A stretch of DNA of 64,000 nucleotides from Variovorax paradoxus (lineage in GTDB: Bacteria; Pseudomonadota; Gammaproteobacteria; Burkholderiales; Burkholderiaceae_C). The position numbers were made by a program, and so were the translations under genes. The stretch is taken from contig NZ_CP102931.1 of the NCBI RefSeq assembly GCF_024734665.1, positions 4,338,001 through 4,402,000 of the forward strand, given 5' to 3'. The notes beneath the pieces were generated by a model. That model did no database searches. It saw only the letters and a program-made list of their open reading frames with translations, and was not told the DNA's origin. Below are positions 50,105 to 61,594 of the stretch, piece by piece (within the stretch, counting starts at the first letter, position 1; each line of letters begins with the position of its first letter).

Positions 50105-51583
50105 TCAGGAAGGCAGCTTCGAAACTGCCACGTGGCGCAGGAGCTCGGTCACCGAGGCGTCCATCGCGTCGGTGAACGGCTTCGGGAACAGGCCCATCCA
50201 CAGCACGGCGATGGCCAGCAGTGCCAGCATCAGGAACTCGCGGGCGTTGATGTCGCTGAGCTCCTTGACATGGTCGTTGCCGACCGGGCCCAGGTACACG
50301 CGCTTGTACATCCAGAGGGTGTAGGCCGCGCCGAAAATCAGCGCGGTGGCGGCGCCGAGGCCGATCCAGAAGTTGGCCTTCACGGCGCCCAGGATCACCA
50401 TCCACTCGCCCACGAAACCGGCGGTGCCCGGCAGGCCGCAGTTGGCCATGGCGAACAGCAGCGCGAACGCGGCGAACTTGGGCATGGTGTTGACCACGCC
50501 GCCGTAGTCGGCGATCTGGCGCGAGTGCACGCGGTCGTACAGCACGCCGATGCCCAGGAACATGGCGCCCGACACGAAGCCGTGCGCAATCATCTGCACG
50601 ATGCCGCCGGACACGCCGAGCTCGTTGAAGATGAAGAAGCCGAGCGTCACGAAGCCCATGTGGGCCACCGACGAATAAGCCACCAGCTTCTTCATGTCCT
50701 GCTGCACCAGTGCCACCAGGCCCACGTAGATCACGGCGATCAGCGACAGCGCGATCATGAGCCAGGCCCATTCGTGGGAGGCGTCGGGCGCGATGGGCAT
50801 CGAGAAGCGCAGGAAGCCATAGGCACCCAGCTTCAGCATGATCGCGGCCAGCACGGCGGAGCCGCCGGTGGGCGCCTCGACGTGCACGTCGGGCAGCCAG
50901 GTGTGCACCGGCCACATCGGCACCTTCACGGCGAAGGCCGCGAAGAAGGCGAAGAACAGGAAGGTCTGCGCGGTCGAACTCAGCGGCAGCTTGTGCCAGG
51001 CCAGGATGTCGAAGCTGCCGCCCGACTTGTTGTACAGGAAGATCAGTGCAACCAGCATCAGCAGCGAGCCGAGCAAGGTGTACAAGAAGAACTTGAACGC
51101 CGCGTAGATCTTGTTCGGGCCGCCCCAGATGCCGATGATCAGGTACATCGGGATCAACGTGGCTTCGAAGAACACGTAGAACAGCACGCCGTCGAGCGCG
51201 GAGAACACGCCGATCATGAAGCCCGACAGGATCAGGAACGCGCCCATGTACTGGTTCACGCGCTCGGTGATCACTTCCCAGGCCGAGATCACGACGACGA
51301 CCGTGATGAACGACGTCAGCAGCACCAGCCAGAGCGACAGACCGTCGATCCCGAGGTGGTAGTTGACGTTGAAGCGTGCGATCCAGCCCGTCTTTTCGAC
51401 GAACTGCATCGCGGCAGTGCCGTTCTGGAAACGCGTGAACAGCGGCACCGTGACCAGGAAGCTCACGATGGCACCGACTAGCGCGACCCAGCGCACGCCC
51501 TTGGCATGCTCGTCACGGCCAAACGCCAGCAGCACGGCGCCGAATGCGATCGGCACCCAGATGGCAAGGCTCAACAAACCCAT
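50105..51583 (-). CDS. nuoM: NADH-quinone oxidoreductase subunit M
   Basis: A 492-residue antiporter-like subunit with about 14 helices. MKKLVAYSSVAHMGFVTLG and HTWLPDVHVEAPTGGSA are the conserved proton-channel segments. It forms one of three proton-translocating channels of the membrane arm. It lies 24 bases after nuoL. Confidence 0.96.
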   Translation of the reverse strand: MGLLSLAIWVPIAFGAVLLAFGRDEHAKGVRWVALVGAIVSFLVTVPLFTRFQNGTAAMQFVEKTGWIARFNVNYHLGIDGLSLWLVLLTSFITVVVVISAWEVITERVNQYMGAFLILSGFMIGVFSALDGVLFYVFFEATLIPMYLIIGIWGGPNKIYAAFKFFLYTLLGSLLMLVALIFLYNKSGGSFDILAWHKLPLSSTAQTFLFFAFFAAFAVKVPMWPVHTWLPDVHVEAPTGGSAVLAAIMLKLGAYGFLRFSMPIAPDASHEWAWLMIALSLIAVIYVGLVALVQQDMKKLVAYSSVAHMGFVTLGFFIFNELGVSGGIVQMIAHGFVSGAMFLGIGVLYDRVHSRQIADYGGVVNTMPKFAAFALLFAMANCGLPGTAGFVGEWMVILGAVKANFWIGLGAATALIFGAAYTLWMYKRVYLGPVGNDHVKELSDINAREFLMLALLAIAVLWMGLFPKPFTDAMDASVTELLRHVAVSKLPS

Positions 51584-51607
51584 TTTTCTTTTTCTCCAGC
51601 GCTAGGC

Positions 51608-53641
51608 TCAGCGTTTGAACCAGACGAAGTACGTCATCAGGATGAAGATGCCGAGCAGCATCGCGAAGGCGTAGTGGTAGATATAGCCAGACTGCATCCA
51701 GCGCACCACACCCGAAATCCGGCCAATCACTTTCCACGAACCGTTGACGACGGCGCCGTCGATGAGCGCCTGGTCGCCGCCCTTCCACAGACCGGTGCCA
51801 AGCGCGCGCGTGGCGCGGGCAATGACGTTCTCGTTGAACCAGTCCATGTAGTACTTGTTCTCGAGCAGGCGGTAGATCGGGCCGCAGGCGCGCTTGATCG
51901 CAGCCGGCAGCGCCGGGTTGATCATGTACATGTACCAGGACAGGACTACGCCAGCCAGCGCCAGCCAGAACGGCGCAGCCTGCAGGCCGTGGATGGCCAT
52001 GGCCACCGGACCGTGGAAGGCTTCTTCCAGTTCCTTCATGGCGTGATGCTTCGAACCATCCACGAAGATCGCGTTCTTGAAGAACTCGCCGAACAGCATC
52101 GGCTCGATCGTCATGAAGCCGATCACCACCGAGGGAATGGCCAGCAGCACCAGCGGCAGCCAGACGACCATCGGCGACTCGTGCGGCTTCTGGTCATGAC
52201 CGTGACCATGATCGTCATTACCGTGACCATGGTCGTCATGGTGCGCGTCGGGGTTCTGGTCGTAGCGTTCCTTGCCGTGGAAGACCAGGAAGTACATGCG
52301 GAACGAATAGAACGCCGTGATGAACACGCCGGCCAGCACCGCGTAATACGCGAAGTTCGCGCCCCACAGGTGGCTTTCGTGCACCGCTTCGATGATGCTG
52401 TCCTTCGAGTAGAAGCCGGCGAAGAACGGCGTGCCGATCAGCGCGAGCGAACCCAGCAGCGAGGTGATCCAGGTGATCGGCATGTACTTGCGCACGCCGC
52501 CCATCCAGCGGATGTCCTGGTTGTGGTGCATGCCGATGATCACCGAGCCGGCGCCGAGGAACAGCAGCGCCTTGAAAAACGCGTGCGTCATCAGGTGGAA
52601 CACCGCGACCGAGTAGGCCGAGGCACCGAGCGCCACCGTCATGTAGCCGAGCTGCGAGAGCGTCGAATACGCGACCACGCGCTTGATGTCGTTCTGGATG
52701 ATGCCCAGGAAGCCCATGAACAGCGCAGTGATGGCACCGATCACGAGGATGAAGCTCAGGGCCGTGTCGCTCAGCTCGAACAGCGGCGACATGCGCGCCA
52801 CCATGAAGATGCCGGCCGTCACCATCGTTGCCGCGTGGATCAGCGCGGAGATGGGCGTCGGGCCTTCCATCGAGTCGGGCAGCCACACATGCAGCGGGAA
52901 CTGGGCGCTCTTGCCCATCGCGCCGATGAACAGGCAGATGCAGATCACCGTGATGAGCATCCACTCGGTGCCCGGGAAGGTGATGCCTGCCAGCGTGCCT
53001 GCCTTGGCGAAGGCCTCGGTGTAGTTCAGCGTGCCGGCGTAGGCAGCGATCAGGCCGATGCCGAGGATGAAGCCGAAGTCGCCAACGCGGTTGACCAGGA
53101 AGGCCTTCATGTTCGCGAAGATCGCGGTCGGCTTGTTGAACCAGAAGCCGATCAGCAGGTACGACACCAGGCCCACCGCTTCCCAGCCGAAGAACAGCTG
53201 GAGCATGTTGTTGCTCATGACGAGCATCAGCATCGAGAAGGTGAACAGCGAGATGTACGCGAAGAAGCGGTTGTAGCCGTCGTCTTCTTCCATGTAGCCG
53301 ATGGTGTAGATGTGGACCATCAGCGACACGAAGGTCACGACGCACATCATCATCGCGGTAAGGCCGTCGACCATGAAGCCGACTTCCATCTTCAGGCCGC
53401 CCACCACCATCCATTCATAGATGGTTTCGTTGAAGCGGGCGCCGTCGGCCACCACGCTCTTGAGCGTCATGGCCGAGATGATGAAGGCGACCAGCACGCC
53501 GAGGATGGTCAGCGAATGCGTGACCTTGCGGCCGATGTGATTGCCGCCGAACTTGGTGCCGAACAGGCCGGCGACAGCGGCGCCGACCAGGGGTGCCAGC
53601 GGCACGGCCAGCAAGGTGGATGCGGAAAGGGTTGCGCTCAT
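51608..53641 (-). CDS. nuoL: NADH-quinone oxidoreductase subunit L
   Basis: The distal proton-pumping subunit of complex I, 677 residues, with the long lateral helix at the C-terminus. Core segments are HVWLPDSMEGPTPISALIH and DIKRVVAYSTLSQLGYMTVAL (shown in part). An unusual His/Asp/Gly-rich loop of 24 residues with eight histidines lies at about residues 465-488, encoded at 52178-52249. It separates the antiporter core from the lateral helix region. It follows nuoK by 7 bases. Confidence 0.96.
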   Translation of the reverse strand: MSATLSASTLLAVPLAPLVGAAVAGLFGTKFGGNHIGRKVTHSLTILGVLVAFIISAMTLKSVVADGARFNETIYEWMVVGGLKMEVGFMVDGLTAMMMCVVTFVSLMVHIYTIGYMEEDDGYNRFFAYISLFTFSMLMLVMSNNMLQLFFGWEAVGLVSYLLIGFWFNKPTAIFANMKAFLVNRVGDFGFILGIGLIAAYAGTLNYTEAFAKAGTLAGITFPGTEWMLITVICICLFIGAMGKSAQFPLHVWLPDSMEGPTPISALIHAATMVTAGIFMVARMSPLFELSDTALSFILVIGAITALFMGFLGIIQNDIKRVVAYSTLSQLGYMTVALGASAYSVAVFHLMTHAFFKALLFLGAGSVIIGMHHNQDIRWMGGVRKYMPITWITSLLGSLALIGTPFFAGFYSKDSIIEAVHESHLWGANFAYYAVLAGVFITAFYSFRMYFLVFHGKERYDQNPDAHHDDHGHGNDDHGHGHDQKPHESPMVVWLPLVLLAIPSVVIGFMTIEPMLFGEFFKNAIFVDGSKHHAMKELEEAFHGPVAMAIHGLQAAPFWLALAGVVLSWYMYMINPALPAAIKRACGPIYRLLENKYYMDWFNENVIARATRALGTGLWKGGDQALIDGAVVNGSWKVIGRISGVVRWMQSGYIYHYAFAMLLGIFILMTYFVWFKR

Positions 53642-53648
53642 GTTGCTT

Positions 53649-53957
53649 TCAACCCTTGAGCGAGTTGAGTTCGTCGACGTTGATGTTCGACTTGTTGCGG
53701 AACAGCAGGACCAGCAGCGCCAGCCCGATGGCCGACTCGGCCGCAGCCACCGTCAGGATGAAGAACACGAAAATCTGGCCGTGCATGTCGCCCAGGAAGT
53801 GCGAGAACGCCACGAAGTTCATGTTGACCGCGAGCAGCATCAGCTCGATGGCCATCAGCAGGACGATCAGGTTCTTGCGGTTCAGGAAGATGCCGATCAC
53901 GGACAGCGCGAAGAGCATCGCGCCGAGCGAAAGAAAGTGTCCGAGCGTGAGCGTCAT
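53649..53957 (-). CDS. nuoK: NADH-quinone oxidoreductase subunit K
   Basis: A 102-residue, three-helix subunit of the proton channel near the quinone site. The conserved glutamates in helices 2 and 3 are visible ([13 protein letters not shown] and [13 protein letters not shown]). It overlaps nuoJ by 4 bases (ATGA). Confidence 0.96.
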   Translation of the reverse strand: MTLTLGHFLSLGAMLFALSVIGIFLNRKNLIVLLMAIELMLLAVNMNFVAFSHFLGDMHGQIFVFFILTVAAAESAIGLALLVLLFRNKSNINVDELNSLKG

Positions 53958-54604
53958 GCCTTGTTTTCCTTTGCAGCGTCCGCAGCTTCAACCACAGGCT
54001 CGGCAGCACGCGTTACCGGCATCTGCACGATGCGTACGCGGTCGCGCGCCTTCACACGCACCTGGTCGGCCGGGTTGACGTACTTGCTGTCCTTGCGGGT
54101 ACGCAGCGTCAACGCGATGGCGGCCACGATGGCCACGAGCAGGATGACCGCGGCGATTTCCAGCGGGTAGAGGTATTCGGAGTAAAGCAGCTTGCCGAGT
54201 TCGAGCGTATTGGAAGTGTTGGCCCCCAACGCACCGGCAGCAGCGCGCGGCTCGCCGAGGCGGAAACCGCCCATGAGCACGGCCGCCATTTCGAGCGCAA
54301 TCAGCGCACCCACGCCCGCCGCCAGCGGAAAGTGCTTCCAGAAGCCCTCCCGCAAGCCGTCGACGTTGATGTCCAGCATCATCACCACGAACAGGAAGAG
54401 CACCATCACGGCGCCGACATATACCAGCACGAGCGAGATCGCGAGGAACTCGGCACGCAGCAGCAGCCAGATGGCCGATGCCTGGAAGAAGGCCAGAACC
54501 AGGTACAGCGCGGCGTACACGGGGTTGCGGGCGGTGATGACGCGGAACGCTGCAAACAGCAGCACCACGGCAAACAGATAGAACAGACCGGTCTTGACGT
54601 CCAT
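53954..54604 (-). CDS. nuoJ: NADH-quinone oxidoreductase subunit J
   Basis: A 216-residue, five-helix membrane subunit. Features are [18 protein letters not shown] and [19 protein letters not shown] (in part), the pi-bulge helix of the coupling pathway. The C-terminal ~40 residues are a hydrophilic tail rich in Ala/Lys/Glu. It lies 38 bases after nuoI. Confidence 0.95.
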   Translation of the reverse strand: MDVKTGLFYLFAVVLLFAAFRVITARNPVYAALYLVLAFFQASAIWLLLRAEFLAISLVLVYVGAVMVLFLFVVMMLDINVDGLREGFWKHFPLAAGVGALIALEMAAVLMGGFRLGEPRAAAGALGANTSNTLELGKLLYSEYLYPLEIAAVILLVAIVAAIALTLRTRKDSKYVNPADQVRVKARDRVRIVQMPVTRAAEPVVEAADAAKENKA

Positions 54605-54642
54605 TGGAATTCGAATTGGTACGGGGTTCGGGCTGGTCGGAA

Positions 54643-55164
54643 TCAGCGGTACTTGGCGTCAGCCGCCTTGTTCGCTGCGATTTCTTTTTCGTAGCGGTCG
54701 CCCACGGCCAGCAGCATGTCCTTGGTGAAGTACAGGTCGCCGCGCTTTTCGCCGTGGTATTCGAAGATGTGCGTCTCGACGATCGAGTCGACCGGGCAGC
54801 TCTCTTCGCAGAAGCCGCAGAAGATGCACTTGGTCAGATCGATGTCGTAGCGCGTGGTGCGGCGCGAGCCGTCGTCGCGCACATCCGATTCGATGGTGAT
54901 GGCCAGCGCCGGGCAGACGGCTTCGCAGAGCTTGCAGGCAATGCAACGCTCTTCGCCGTTTTCATAGCGGCGCAGCGCGTGCAGGCCGCGGAAACGCGGC
55001 GACAGCGGCGTCTTCTCTTCGGGAAACTGCACCGTGATCTTGCGGGCAAAGGCGTACTTGCCGGTGATGGCCAGGCCCTTGAACAGTTCGAACAGCATGA
55101 AGCTGCCCAGGAAGTCCTTGAGCGAGAACGGCGCGGACGGTGTTGCGGTGTGCGCAGCAGACAT
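54643..55164 (-). CDS. nuoI: NADH-quinone oxidoreductase subunit I
   Basis: A 173-residue ferredoxin-like subunit with two [4Fe-4S] clusters (N6a, N6b): [12 protein letters not shown] and [12 protein letters not shown]. It passes electrons to NuoB near the quinone site. I chose the ATG at 55164; the frame is open further back but only into the end of nuoH. Confidence 0.96.
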   Translation of the reverse strand: MSAAHTATPSAPFSLKDFLGSFMLFELFKGLAITGKYAFARKITVQFPEEKTPLSPRFRGLHALRRYENGEERCIACKLCEAVCPALAITIESDVRDDGSRRTTRYDIDLTKCIFCGFCEESCPVDSIVETHIFEYHGEKRGDLYFTKDMLLAVGDRYEKEIAANKAADAKYR

Positions 55165-55181
55165 GATGTTGGCGCTTCCTG

Positions 55182-56261
55182 TTATTTCCAGATGTTGAAC
55201 GGCGTCTGCATCCAGCCACCGACCACGACCAGCCACACGAGGGTGACGGGAATGAAGATCTTCCAGCCCAGACGCATGATCTGGTCATAGCGGAAGCGCG
55301 GGAACGTCGAACGCACCCACAGGAACATGGTGACCACGCAGAAGGTCTTGAGGCCCAGCCAGATCCAGCCCGGAATGAAGCTCAGGAACTCGAACGGCGG
55401 CAGCCATCCGCCGAGGAACAGCACCACGGTCAGGATCGAGACGAGCCACATGTTCGCGTACTCGGCCAGGAAGAACATCGCGAAGCTCATGCCCGAGTAC
55501 TCGATCATGTGGCCAGCAACGATTTCGGACTCGCCTTCCACCACGTCGAACGGGTGGCGGTTGGTCTCGGCCAGGCCGGAGATGAAGTACACGACGAAGA
55601 TCGGCAGCAGCGGCAGCCAGTTCCACGACAGGAAGCCGACGCCCATGTTGGCGAACATGCCCTTGCCCTGGACATTCACGATCTCGCTCATGTTCAGGCT
55701 ACCCGTGACCATCAGCACCACGACGAAGCAGAAGCCCATCGCGATTTCGTAGCTCACCATCTGTGCCGAGGCGCGCAGCGCGCCCAGGAAGGCGTACTTC
55801 GAGTTCGAGGCCCAGCCGGCGATGATCACGCCGTATACCTCGAGCGAAGTGATGGCCATCACGAACAGCAAACCAGCGTTGATGTTGGCCAGCGCCACGT
55901 CGGGGCCGAACGGAATCACGGCCCATGCGGCGAGCGCCGGCATGATGGTCATGATCGGGCCCAGCAGGAACAGGCCCTTGTTGGCGACCGTCGGAAGAAT
56001 GATTTCCTTGGTCATCAGCTTGAGCGCGTCGGCGATCGGCTGGAGTAGGCCCAGTGGTCCGATGCGGTTCGGGCCGATGCGGATCTGCGTGAAGCCGATG
56101 GCCTTGCGCTCCCACAGCGTGAGGTACGCCACGGCCAGCATCAGCGGGATCACCACCACGATGATCTTGATCAGCGTCCAGATCAGGGGCCAGACCACGG
56201 CGGTCCACCAGCCTGCGGCAACCAGCCCCTGGCCGAAGCCATGAATGGTGTCGACGATCAT
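55182..56261 (-). CDS. nuoH: NADH-quinone oxidoreductase subunit H
   Basis: A 359-residue, eight-helix subunit that forms most of the quinone chamber. [20 protein letters not shown] and [20 protein letters not shown] (both in part) are the conserved quinone-site loops. It overlaps nuoG by 4 bases (ATGA). Confidence 0.96.
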   Translation of the reverse strand: MIVDTIHGFGQGLVAAGWWTAVVWPLIWTLIKIIVVVIPLMLAVAYLTLWERKAIGFTQIRIGPNRIGPLGLLQPIADALKLMTKEIILPTVANKGLFLLGPIMTIMPALAAWAVIPFGPDVALANINAGLLFVMAITSLEVYGVIIAGWASNSKYAFLGALRASAQMVSYEIAMGFCFVVVLMVTGSLNMSEIVNVQGKGMFANMGVGFLSWNWLPLLPIFVVYFISGLAETNRHPFDVVEGESEIVAGHMIEYSGMSFAMFFLAEYANMWLVSILTVVLFLGGWLPPFEFLSFIPGWIWLGLKTFCVVTMFLWVRSTFPRFRYDQIMRLGWKIFIPVTLVWLVVVGGWMQTPFNIWK

Positions 56262-58429
56262 GCCAGTGCCTCCTCGGCACGCGCCGACACGTTCGATCCA
56301 GCCGATGCATTGCGCGCGTCGGCGGTCAGTTGCAGTGACGGTGCGCGACGCACGATCGAGTCGAGCTGGTAGATGCTGGCGACCACGGGAGCGGCAGTCG
56401 CACCGCTGGAAGCGACGGCATTGGCGGAGGTGGCGTTGCTCAGCGCGTTCGCCGGCACCGCACCCTTGTCACCGATGGTGGCCAGTACATCGGCAGTCGA
56501 TTCGAACGCGAAGCCGGGCAGACCCAGCAGGTTGGCCAGCACGCGCAGCACCTTCCACGCCGGACGCGTTTCGCCTTGCGGCTTCACGACAGCATGGAAA
56601 CCTTGCAAGCGGCCTTCGGCATTGACGAAGGTACCGGGGGTTTCGGTGAAAGGAGCGATCGGGAGCAGCACGTCGCTGAACTCGAGGTTGGCCTTGAAGG
56701 GGCTCAGCGTGACGACCATTTGCGCATTGCCGATGACATCGGCAGCGGCGGCGCCAGCAGCCGAGTCGAACACCGGCTCGGTGTTCAGCAGCATCACGGC
56801 CTTCAGGCCGGAACCGGCGGCGAGCATGCGGCCCGCATCGAGACCGCCGTTCTTCGGGAAAGCGCCGACGATCTGCGCGCCAACGGTGTTGGCGGCTTCA
56901 GTCAGGTAGCCGACGGTGGCGCCCGTTTGCGCGCCGATCCAGTTCGCCAGGGCCAGCAGGCTGCTGGCTTGTGCGTGGTGGGCGGCGGCATTGCCGAGCA
57001 GGATGGCCTTGCGTTCGCCACTCAGCAGCGAGGCTGCGATGGCTTGCGCGGCGGCGTCCGGCGCGTTCTTCGGTGCCAGGGGCGCGGTTGCGCCATTGGT
57101 CTGGCCGATGGCGGCGGCAACTGCGGCCAGCGCCTCGACCCATTGGTCGGCTTCGACGATGGACGATTGCGCCACGTCGATGGCCCAGGCGTCGCGGGCA
57201 GCCATCAGGCTGGCCGAGGTGATCACCGACAGCGCGGCGCCCTTGCGCACGGCCTGGCGGATGCGCTGCGCGAACAGCGGATGTTCCTTGCGCAGGTTCG
57301 AGCCCACGACCAGCGCGCGCTGCACTTGCGTGAGCGAAGCGATCGAGGTACCGAGCCAGCGCACGCCTTCGAACGCCGTGAATTCGGCATTGCGCAGGCG
57401 GTAGTCGATGTTGTCGCTGCCGAGTTCACGCGTGAGCATGGCGGCGAGCTGCAGCTCTTCGAGCGTGCTGTGCGGGCTGACGAGCGTGCCAATGCTTTGT
57501 GCACCGTGGTCGGCCTTGATCTGCTTCAGGCCATTGGCGACGTACTCGAGCGCCGTCTGCCAGTCGACCTGCTGCCACTGGCCGCCCTGCTTCAGCATGG
57601 GCTGCGTCAGGCGTTCCGGGCCGTTGAGGGCTTCGTACGAGAAACGGTCGCGGTCGGCAATCCAGCATTCGTTGACGTCTTCGTTCTCGAGCGGCACCAC
57701 GCGCATCACGCGGTTGTTCTTGACCTGGACGATCAGGTTGGCACCGGTCGAATCGTGCGGGCTCACCGACTTGCGGCGCGACAGCTCCCAGGTACGGGCG
57801 CTGTAGCGGAAAGGCTTGCTCGTGAGCGCACCGACCGGGCAGATGTCGATCATGTTGCCCGACAGCTCGGAGTCGACCGAGTCGCCGAGGAAGGTTTCGA
57901 TTTCGGAGTGCTCGCCGCGGTGCGACATGCCGAGCTCCATCACGCCGGCCACTTCCTGGCCAAAGCGGACGCAGCGCGTGCAATGGATGCAGCGGCTCAT
58001 TTCTTCCATGCTGATCAGCGGGCCCACGTCCTTGTGGAACACGACGCGCTTTTCTTCTTCGTAGCGCGAAGAAGAACCGCCGTAGCCCACGGCCAGATCT
58101 TGCAGTTGGCACTCGCCGCCCTGGTCGCAAATGGGGCAATCCAGCGGGTGGTTGATCAGGAGGAACTCCATGACCGACTGCTGCGCCTTGATGGCCTTTT
58201 CGCTCTTGGTGCGAACGATCATGCCCTGCGTGACGGGGGTGGCGCAGGCCGGCATCGGCTTGGGCGCCTTTTCCACGTCGACCAGGCACATGCGGCAGTT
58301 GGCCGCGATGCTGAGTTTCTTGTGATAGCAGAAGTGCGGGATGTACGTGCCCGCCTTGTCGGCAGCATGCATCACCATGCTGCCTTCGGTCACTTCGACC
58401 TTCTTGCCGTCGAGTTCGATTTCGATCAT
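56258..58429 (-). CDS. nuoG: NADH-quinone oxidoreductase subunit G
   Basis: The largest peripheral subunit, 723 residues. The N-terminal ferredoxin-like part binds [2Fe-2S] ([15 protein letters not shown]) and two [4Fe-4S] clusters (CIHCTRC, further CDICPVG-like [11 protein letters not shown]). The rest is a molybdopterin-enzyme-like domain that has lost the cofactor, with an Ala-rich tail. It starts at the ATG at 58429, 20 bases after nuoF. The long open frame upstream is a shadow of nuoF. Confidence 0.95.
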   Translation of the reverse strand: MIEIELDGKKVEVTEGSMVMHAADKAGTYIPHFCYHKKLSIAANCRMCLVDVEKAPKPMPACATPVTQGMIVRTKSEKAIKAQQSVMEFLLINHPLDCPICDQGGECQLQDLAVGYGGSSSRYEEEKRVVFHKDVGPLISMEEMSRCIHCTRCVRFGQEVAGVMELGMSHRGEHSEIETFLGDSVDSELSGNMIDICPVGALTSKPFRYSARTWELSRRKSVSPHDSTGANLIVQVKNNRVMRVVPLENEDVNECWIADRDRFSYEALNGPERLTQPMLKQGGQWQQVDWQTALEYVANGLKQIKADHGAQSIGTLVSPHSTLEELQLAAMLTRELGSDNIDYRLRNAEFTAFEGVRWLGTSIASLTQVQRALVVGSNLRKEHPLFAQRIRQAVRKGAALSVITSASLMAARDAWAIDVAQSSIVEADQWVEALAAVAAAIGQTNGATAPLAPKNAPDAAAQAIAASLLSGERKAILLGNAAAHHAQASSLLALANWIGAQTGATVGYLTEAANTVGAQIVGAFPKNGGLDAGRMLAAGSGLKAVMLLNTEPVFDSAAGAAAADVIGNAQMVVTLSPFKANLEFSDVLLPIAPFTETPGTFVNAEGRLQGFHAVVKPQGETRPAWKVLRVLANLLGLPGFAFESTADVLATIGDKGAVPANALSNATSANAVASSGATAAPVVASIYQLDSIVRRAPSLQLTADARNASAGSNVSARAEEALA

Positions 58430-58449
58430 GAGTATGTTTCTTCTCGCGC

Positions 58450-59790
58450 TCAGGCCTTGACGGGCGCCGTCGGAACGTAGCCCGGGATCAGGGCTTCGAA
58501 CTCGTGACGGAAGTGCTTGATCATGGCGCGCACCGGCATCGCTGCCGCATCGCCGAGCGCACAGATGGTGCGGCCCATGATGTCGCCGGCGACGGAGTCC
58601 AGCAGTTGCAGGTCGCTGGGCTTGCCCTGCCCGTTGTGGATGCGGTCCACCACGCGGTAGAGCCAGCCCGTGCCTTCGCGGCAGGGAGTGCATTGGCCGC
58701 AGGACTCGTGCATGTAGAAGTACGAGAGGCGCTTGAGCGACTCGACCATCGAGCGGCTGTCGTCCATGACGATCACCGCGCCCGAACCGAGCATGGAGCC
58801 GGCCTTGGCGATGGAGTCGTAGTCCATGGTGCAGGCCATCATGATGTCGGCCGGCAGCACCGGCGCCGACGATCCGCCGGGGATCACGGCCTTCAGCGTG
58901 CGACCCTTGCGCACGCCACCGGCTAGCTCGAGGAGCTTGGAGAACGGCGTGCCCATGGGCACTTCGTAGTTGCCGGGCAGCTCGACGTCACCGCTCACCG
59001 AGTAGATCTTGGTGCCGCCGTTGTTCGGCTTGCCGCATTCGAGGTAGGCCGGACCGCCGTTGCGGATGATCCAGGGCACCGCCGCGAAGGTCTCGGTGTT
59101 GTTGATGGTGGTCGGCTTGCCGTACAGGCCGAAGCTGGCCGGGAACGGCGGCTTGAAGCGCGGCTGGCCCTTCTTGCCTTCGAGCGATTCGAGCAGCGCG
59201 GTTTCTTCGCCGCAGATGTAGGCGCCGAAGCCGTGGGCGGCGTGCAACTGGAAGTTGTACGTGCTGCCCATGATCTTGTCGCCGAGGTAGCCGGCGGCGC
59301 GCGCCTCTTCGAGGGCTTCCTCGAAGCGGTCGTAGCTCTGGAAGATCTCGCCGTGGATGTAGTTGTAGCCCACGCTGATGCCCATCGCATACGCGGCGAT
59401 GGCCATGCCTTCGATCACGATGTGCGGGTTGAACTGCAGGATGTCGCGGTCCTTGCACGTGCCCGGTTCGCCTTCGTCCGAATTGCAGACGAGGTACTTC
59501 TGGCCCGGGAACTGGCGGGGCATGAAGCTCCACTTCAGGCCGGTCGGGAAACCTGCGCCGCCACGGCCGCGCAGGCCCGAAGCCTTGACTTCGGCGATCA
59601 CCTGGTCGGGCGTGAGGCCCTCGGTGAGAATCTTGCGCAAGGCCTGGTAGCCGCCGCGCGCTTCGTAGTCGGCCAGACGCCAGTTGGTGCCGTCGAGGCC
59701 CGCATAGATCTGCGGTTCGATGTGGCGGTCATGGAAACAGGTCTGGACGCCTGTCGCCTGGAACTGCTGGAGCACTTGTTCGGGTGACAT
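58450..59790 (-). CDS. nuoF: NADH-quinone oxidoreductase subunit F
   Basis: The 446-residue NADH-oxidising subunit. [16 protein letters not shown] binds [21 protein letters not shown] follows, and [12 protein letters not shown] binds the [4Fe-4S] cluster N3. It takes hydride from NADH and sends electrons into the peripheral arm. The start at 59790 overlaps the nuoE stop by one base. Confidence 0.97.
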   Translation of the reverse strand: MSPEQVLQQFQATGVQTCFHDRHIEPQIYAGLDGTNWRLADYEARGGYQALRKILTEGLTPDQVIAEVKASGLRGRGGAGFPTGLKWSFMPRQFPGQKYLVCNSDEGEPGTCKDRDILQFNPHIVIEGMAIAAYAMGISVGYNYIHGEIFQSYDRFEEALEEARAAGYLGDKIMGSTYNFQLHAAHGFGAYICGEETALLESLEGKKGQPRFKPPFPASFGLYGKPTTINNTETFAAVPWIIRNGGPAYLECGKPNNGGTKIYSVSGDVELPGNYEVPMGTPFSKLLELAGGVRKGRTLKAVIPGGSSAPVLPADIMMACTMDYDSIAKAGSMLGSGAVIVMDDSRSMVESLKRLSYFYMHESCGQCTPCREGTGWLYRVVDRIHNGQGKPSDLQLLDSVAGDIMGRTICALGDAAAMPVRAMIKHFRHEFEALIPGYVPTAPVKA

Positions 59791-60329
59791 CAGGCCGCCT
59801 CCCCTTTGGTGGAACCGCGCAGGCCTTCGATGAGCTGGTCGAGCTTCTCGTTGCTCATGAAGCTGCACATGGTGCGGTCATTGACCAGCATCACGGGCGA
59901 ATCGGCGCAAGCACCCAGGCATTCGCTCTGCTGCAGCGTGAACAGGCCATCGGCCGTGGTCTCGCCCATCCTGATGCCGAGCTTCTTCTCGAGGTGTACG
60001 AGGGCGGTGACGCCGTCGCGCAGCTGGCAAGGCAGGTTGGTGCACACGTTGAGCTTGAACTTGCCCACCGGATGCTGGTTGTACATGTTGTAGAAGGTCG
60101 TCACTTCATGCACGGCGATGGGCGCCATGCCGAGGTACTCGGCAATCTCGCGCTCGCGCTGCAGACTGACGTGGCCCTCGTCCTGCTGGACGATGGCGAG
60201 GCAGGCCATCACGGCGGATTGCTTGCCTGCTTCGGGGTACTTGGCGACCTCGCGCGCAAAGCGCTCGAGGATCGTAGTCTTCAACGGCGCCGAGGGCGCC
60301 GCGTCATGGTGGGTCGAGGAAGTCGTCAT
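59790..60329 (-). CDS. nuoE: NADH-quinone oxidoreductase subunit E
   Basis: A 179-residue thioredoxin-fold subunit with the [2Fe-2S] cluster N1a, bound by CTNLPC and, further on, CLGAC. It forms the NADH-dehydrogenase module with NuoF. The N-terminal 15 residues (Thr/His/Ala-rich) are a species extension. It is 10 bases after nuoD. Confidence 0.96.
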   Translation of the reverse strand: MTTSSTHHDAAPSAPLKTTILERFAREVAKYPEAGKQSAVMACLAIVQQDEGHVSLQREREIAEYLGMAPIAVHEVTTFYNMYNQHPVGKFKLNVCTNLPCQLRDGVTALVHLEKKLGIRMGETTADGLFTLQQSECLGACADSPVMLVNDRTMCSFMSNEKLDQLIEGLRGSTKGEAA

Positions 60330-60339
60330 TCGCTCTTTC

Positions 60340-61593
60340 TCACCTGTCGATCTCGCCGAACACGATGTCCATCGTGCCGATCACCGCGACAGCGTCGGCG
60401 ATCATGTGACCGCGCGACATTTCGTCGAGGGCGGCGAGGTGCGGGAAACCAGGGGCGCGGATCTTCAGGCGGTACGGCTTGTTGGCGCCGTCGCTCACGA
60501 GATAGATGCCGAACTCGCCCTTCGGATGCTCGACGGCGGCATACGCCTCGCCTTCGGGCACGTGGAAGCCTTCGGTGAAGAGCTTGAAATGGTGGATCAG
60601 CTCCTCCATGTTCGCTTTCATCGATTCGCGCGCGGGCGCGGCGACCTTGTGGTTGTCGGTGATGACAGGACCAGGGTTGGCGCGCAGCCAGGCCGAGCAC
60701 TGCTGGATGATCTTGTTGGCCTGTCGCATCTCTTCGACGCGGACCAGGTAGCGGTCGTAGCAGTCGCCGGTCTTGCCGACGGGCACGTCGAACTGCATTT
60801 GGTCGTAGACGTCGTAGGGCTGCTTCTTGCGCAGGTCCCATTCGATGCCCGAGCCGCGCAGCATGGGGCCGGTGAAGCCGAGGTTCAGCGCGCGCTCCGG
60901 CGTGACCACGCCGATGCCCACAGTGCGCTGCTTCCAGATGCGGTTGTCGGTGAGCAGCGTCTCGTACTCGTCGACCATCTTAGGAAAGCGCTTGCAGAAG
61001 GCGTCGATGAAGTCGAGCAGCGACCCCTGGCGATCTTCGTTCAGGCGCTCGATGGCCTTGGCATTCTTGATCTTGCTGACCTTGTACTGCGGCATCGCGT
61101 CAGGCAGGTCGCGGTACACGCCGCCCGGACGGAAGTACGCCGCGTGCATGCGCGCGCCGGAAACGGCCTCGTACATGTCGAACAGGTCTTCGCGCTCGCG
61201 GAAGCAGTAGATGAGCATGTTCATCGCGCCGCAGTCCAGACCGTGCGCGCCGAGCCACAGCAGGTGGTTCAGCAGGCGGGTGATCTCGGCGAACATCACG
61301 CGGATGTACTGCGCGCGGATCGGCACCTCGAGGCCCATCATCCGCTCGATGGCGAGGCAGTACGCGTGCTCGTTGCTCATCATCGACACGTAGTCGAGAC
61401 GGTCCATGTACGGCAGCGACTGGATGAAGGTGCGCGATTCGGCAAGCTTCTCGGTCGCGCGGTGCAGCAGGCCGATGTGGGGGTCGGCGCGCTGGATCAC
61501 TTCGCCGTCCAGCTCGAGCACCAGGCGCAGCACGCCGTGTGCCGCAGGGTGCTGGGGACCGAAGTTGAGTGTGTAGTTCTTGATTTCGGCCAT
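60340..61593 (-). CDS. nuoD: NADH-quinone oxidoreductase subunit D
   Basis: A 417-residue subunit of the quinone-binding module, related to the large subunit of NiFe hydrogenases. The conserved [16 protein letters not shown] and, near the end, the quinone-site histidine and tyrosine regions are present. Together with NuoB it forms the quinone tunnel. The gap from nuoC is one base. Confidence 0.97.
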   Translation of the reverse strand: MAEIKNYTLNFGPQHPAAHGVLRLVLELDGEVIQRADPHIGLLHRATEKLAESRTFIQSLPYMDRLDYVSMMSNEHAYCLAIERMMGLEVPIRAQYIRVMFAEITRLLNHLLWLGAHGLDCGAMNMLIYCFREREDLFDMYEAVSGARMHAAYFRPGGVYRDLPDAMPQYKVSKIKNAKAIERLNEDRQGSLLDFIDAFCKRFPKMVDEYETLLTDNRIWKQRTVGIGVVTPERALNLGFTGPMLRGSGIEWDLRKKQPYDVYDQMQFDVPVGKTGDCYDRYLVRVEEMRQANKIIQQCSAWLRANPGPVITDNHKVAAPARESMKANMEELIHHFKLFTEGFHVPEGEAYAAVEHPKGEFGIYLVSDGANKPYRLKIRAPGFPHLAALDEMSRGHMIADAVAVIGTMDIVFGEIDR

Positions 61594-61594
61594 A

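Noticed and set aside
48410..51481. A 1023-codon open frame opposite nuoN and nuoM
   Set aside because: Composition is dominated by Arg, His, Gln, Ala and Gly with no domain pattern. It mirrors the codon bias of the real genes on the other strand. Similar shadows at 51506-53659, 5292-8297, 34463-37255 and 1867-3927 were rejected for the same reason.
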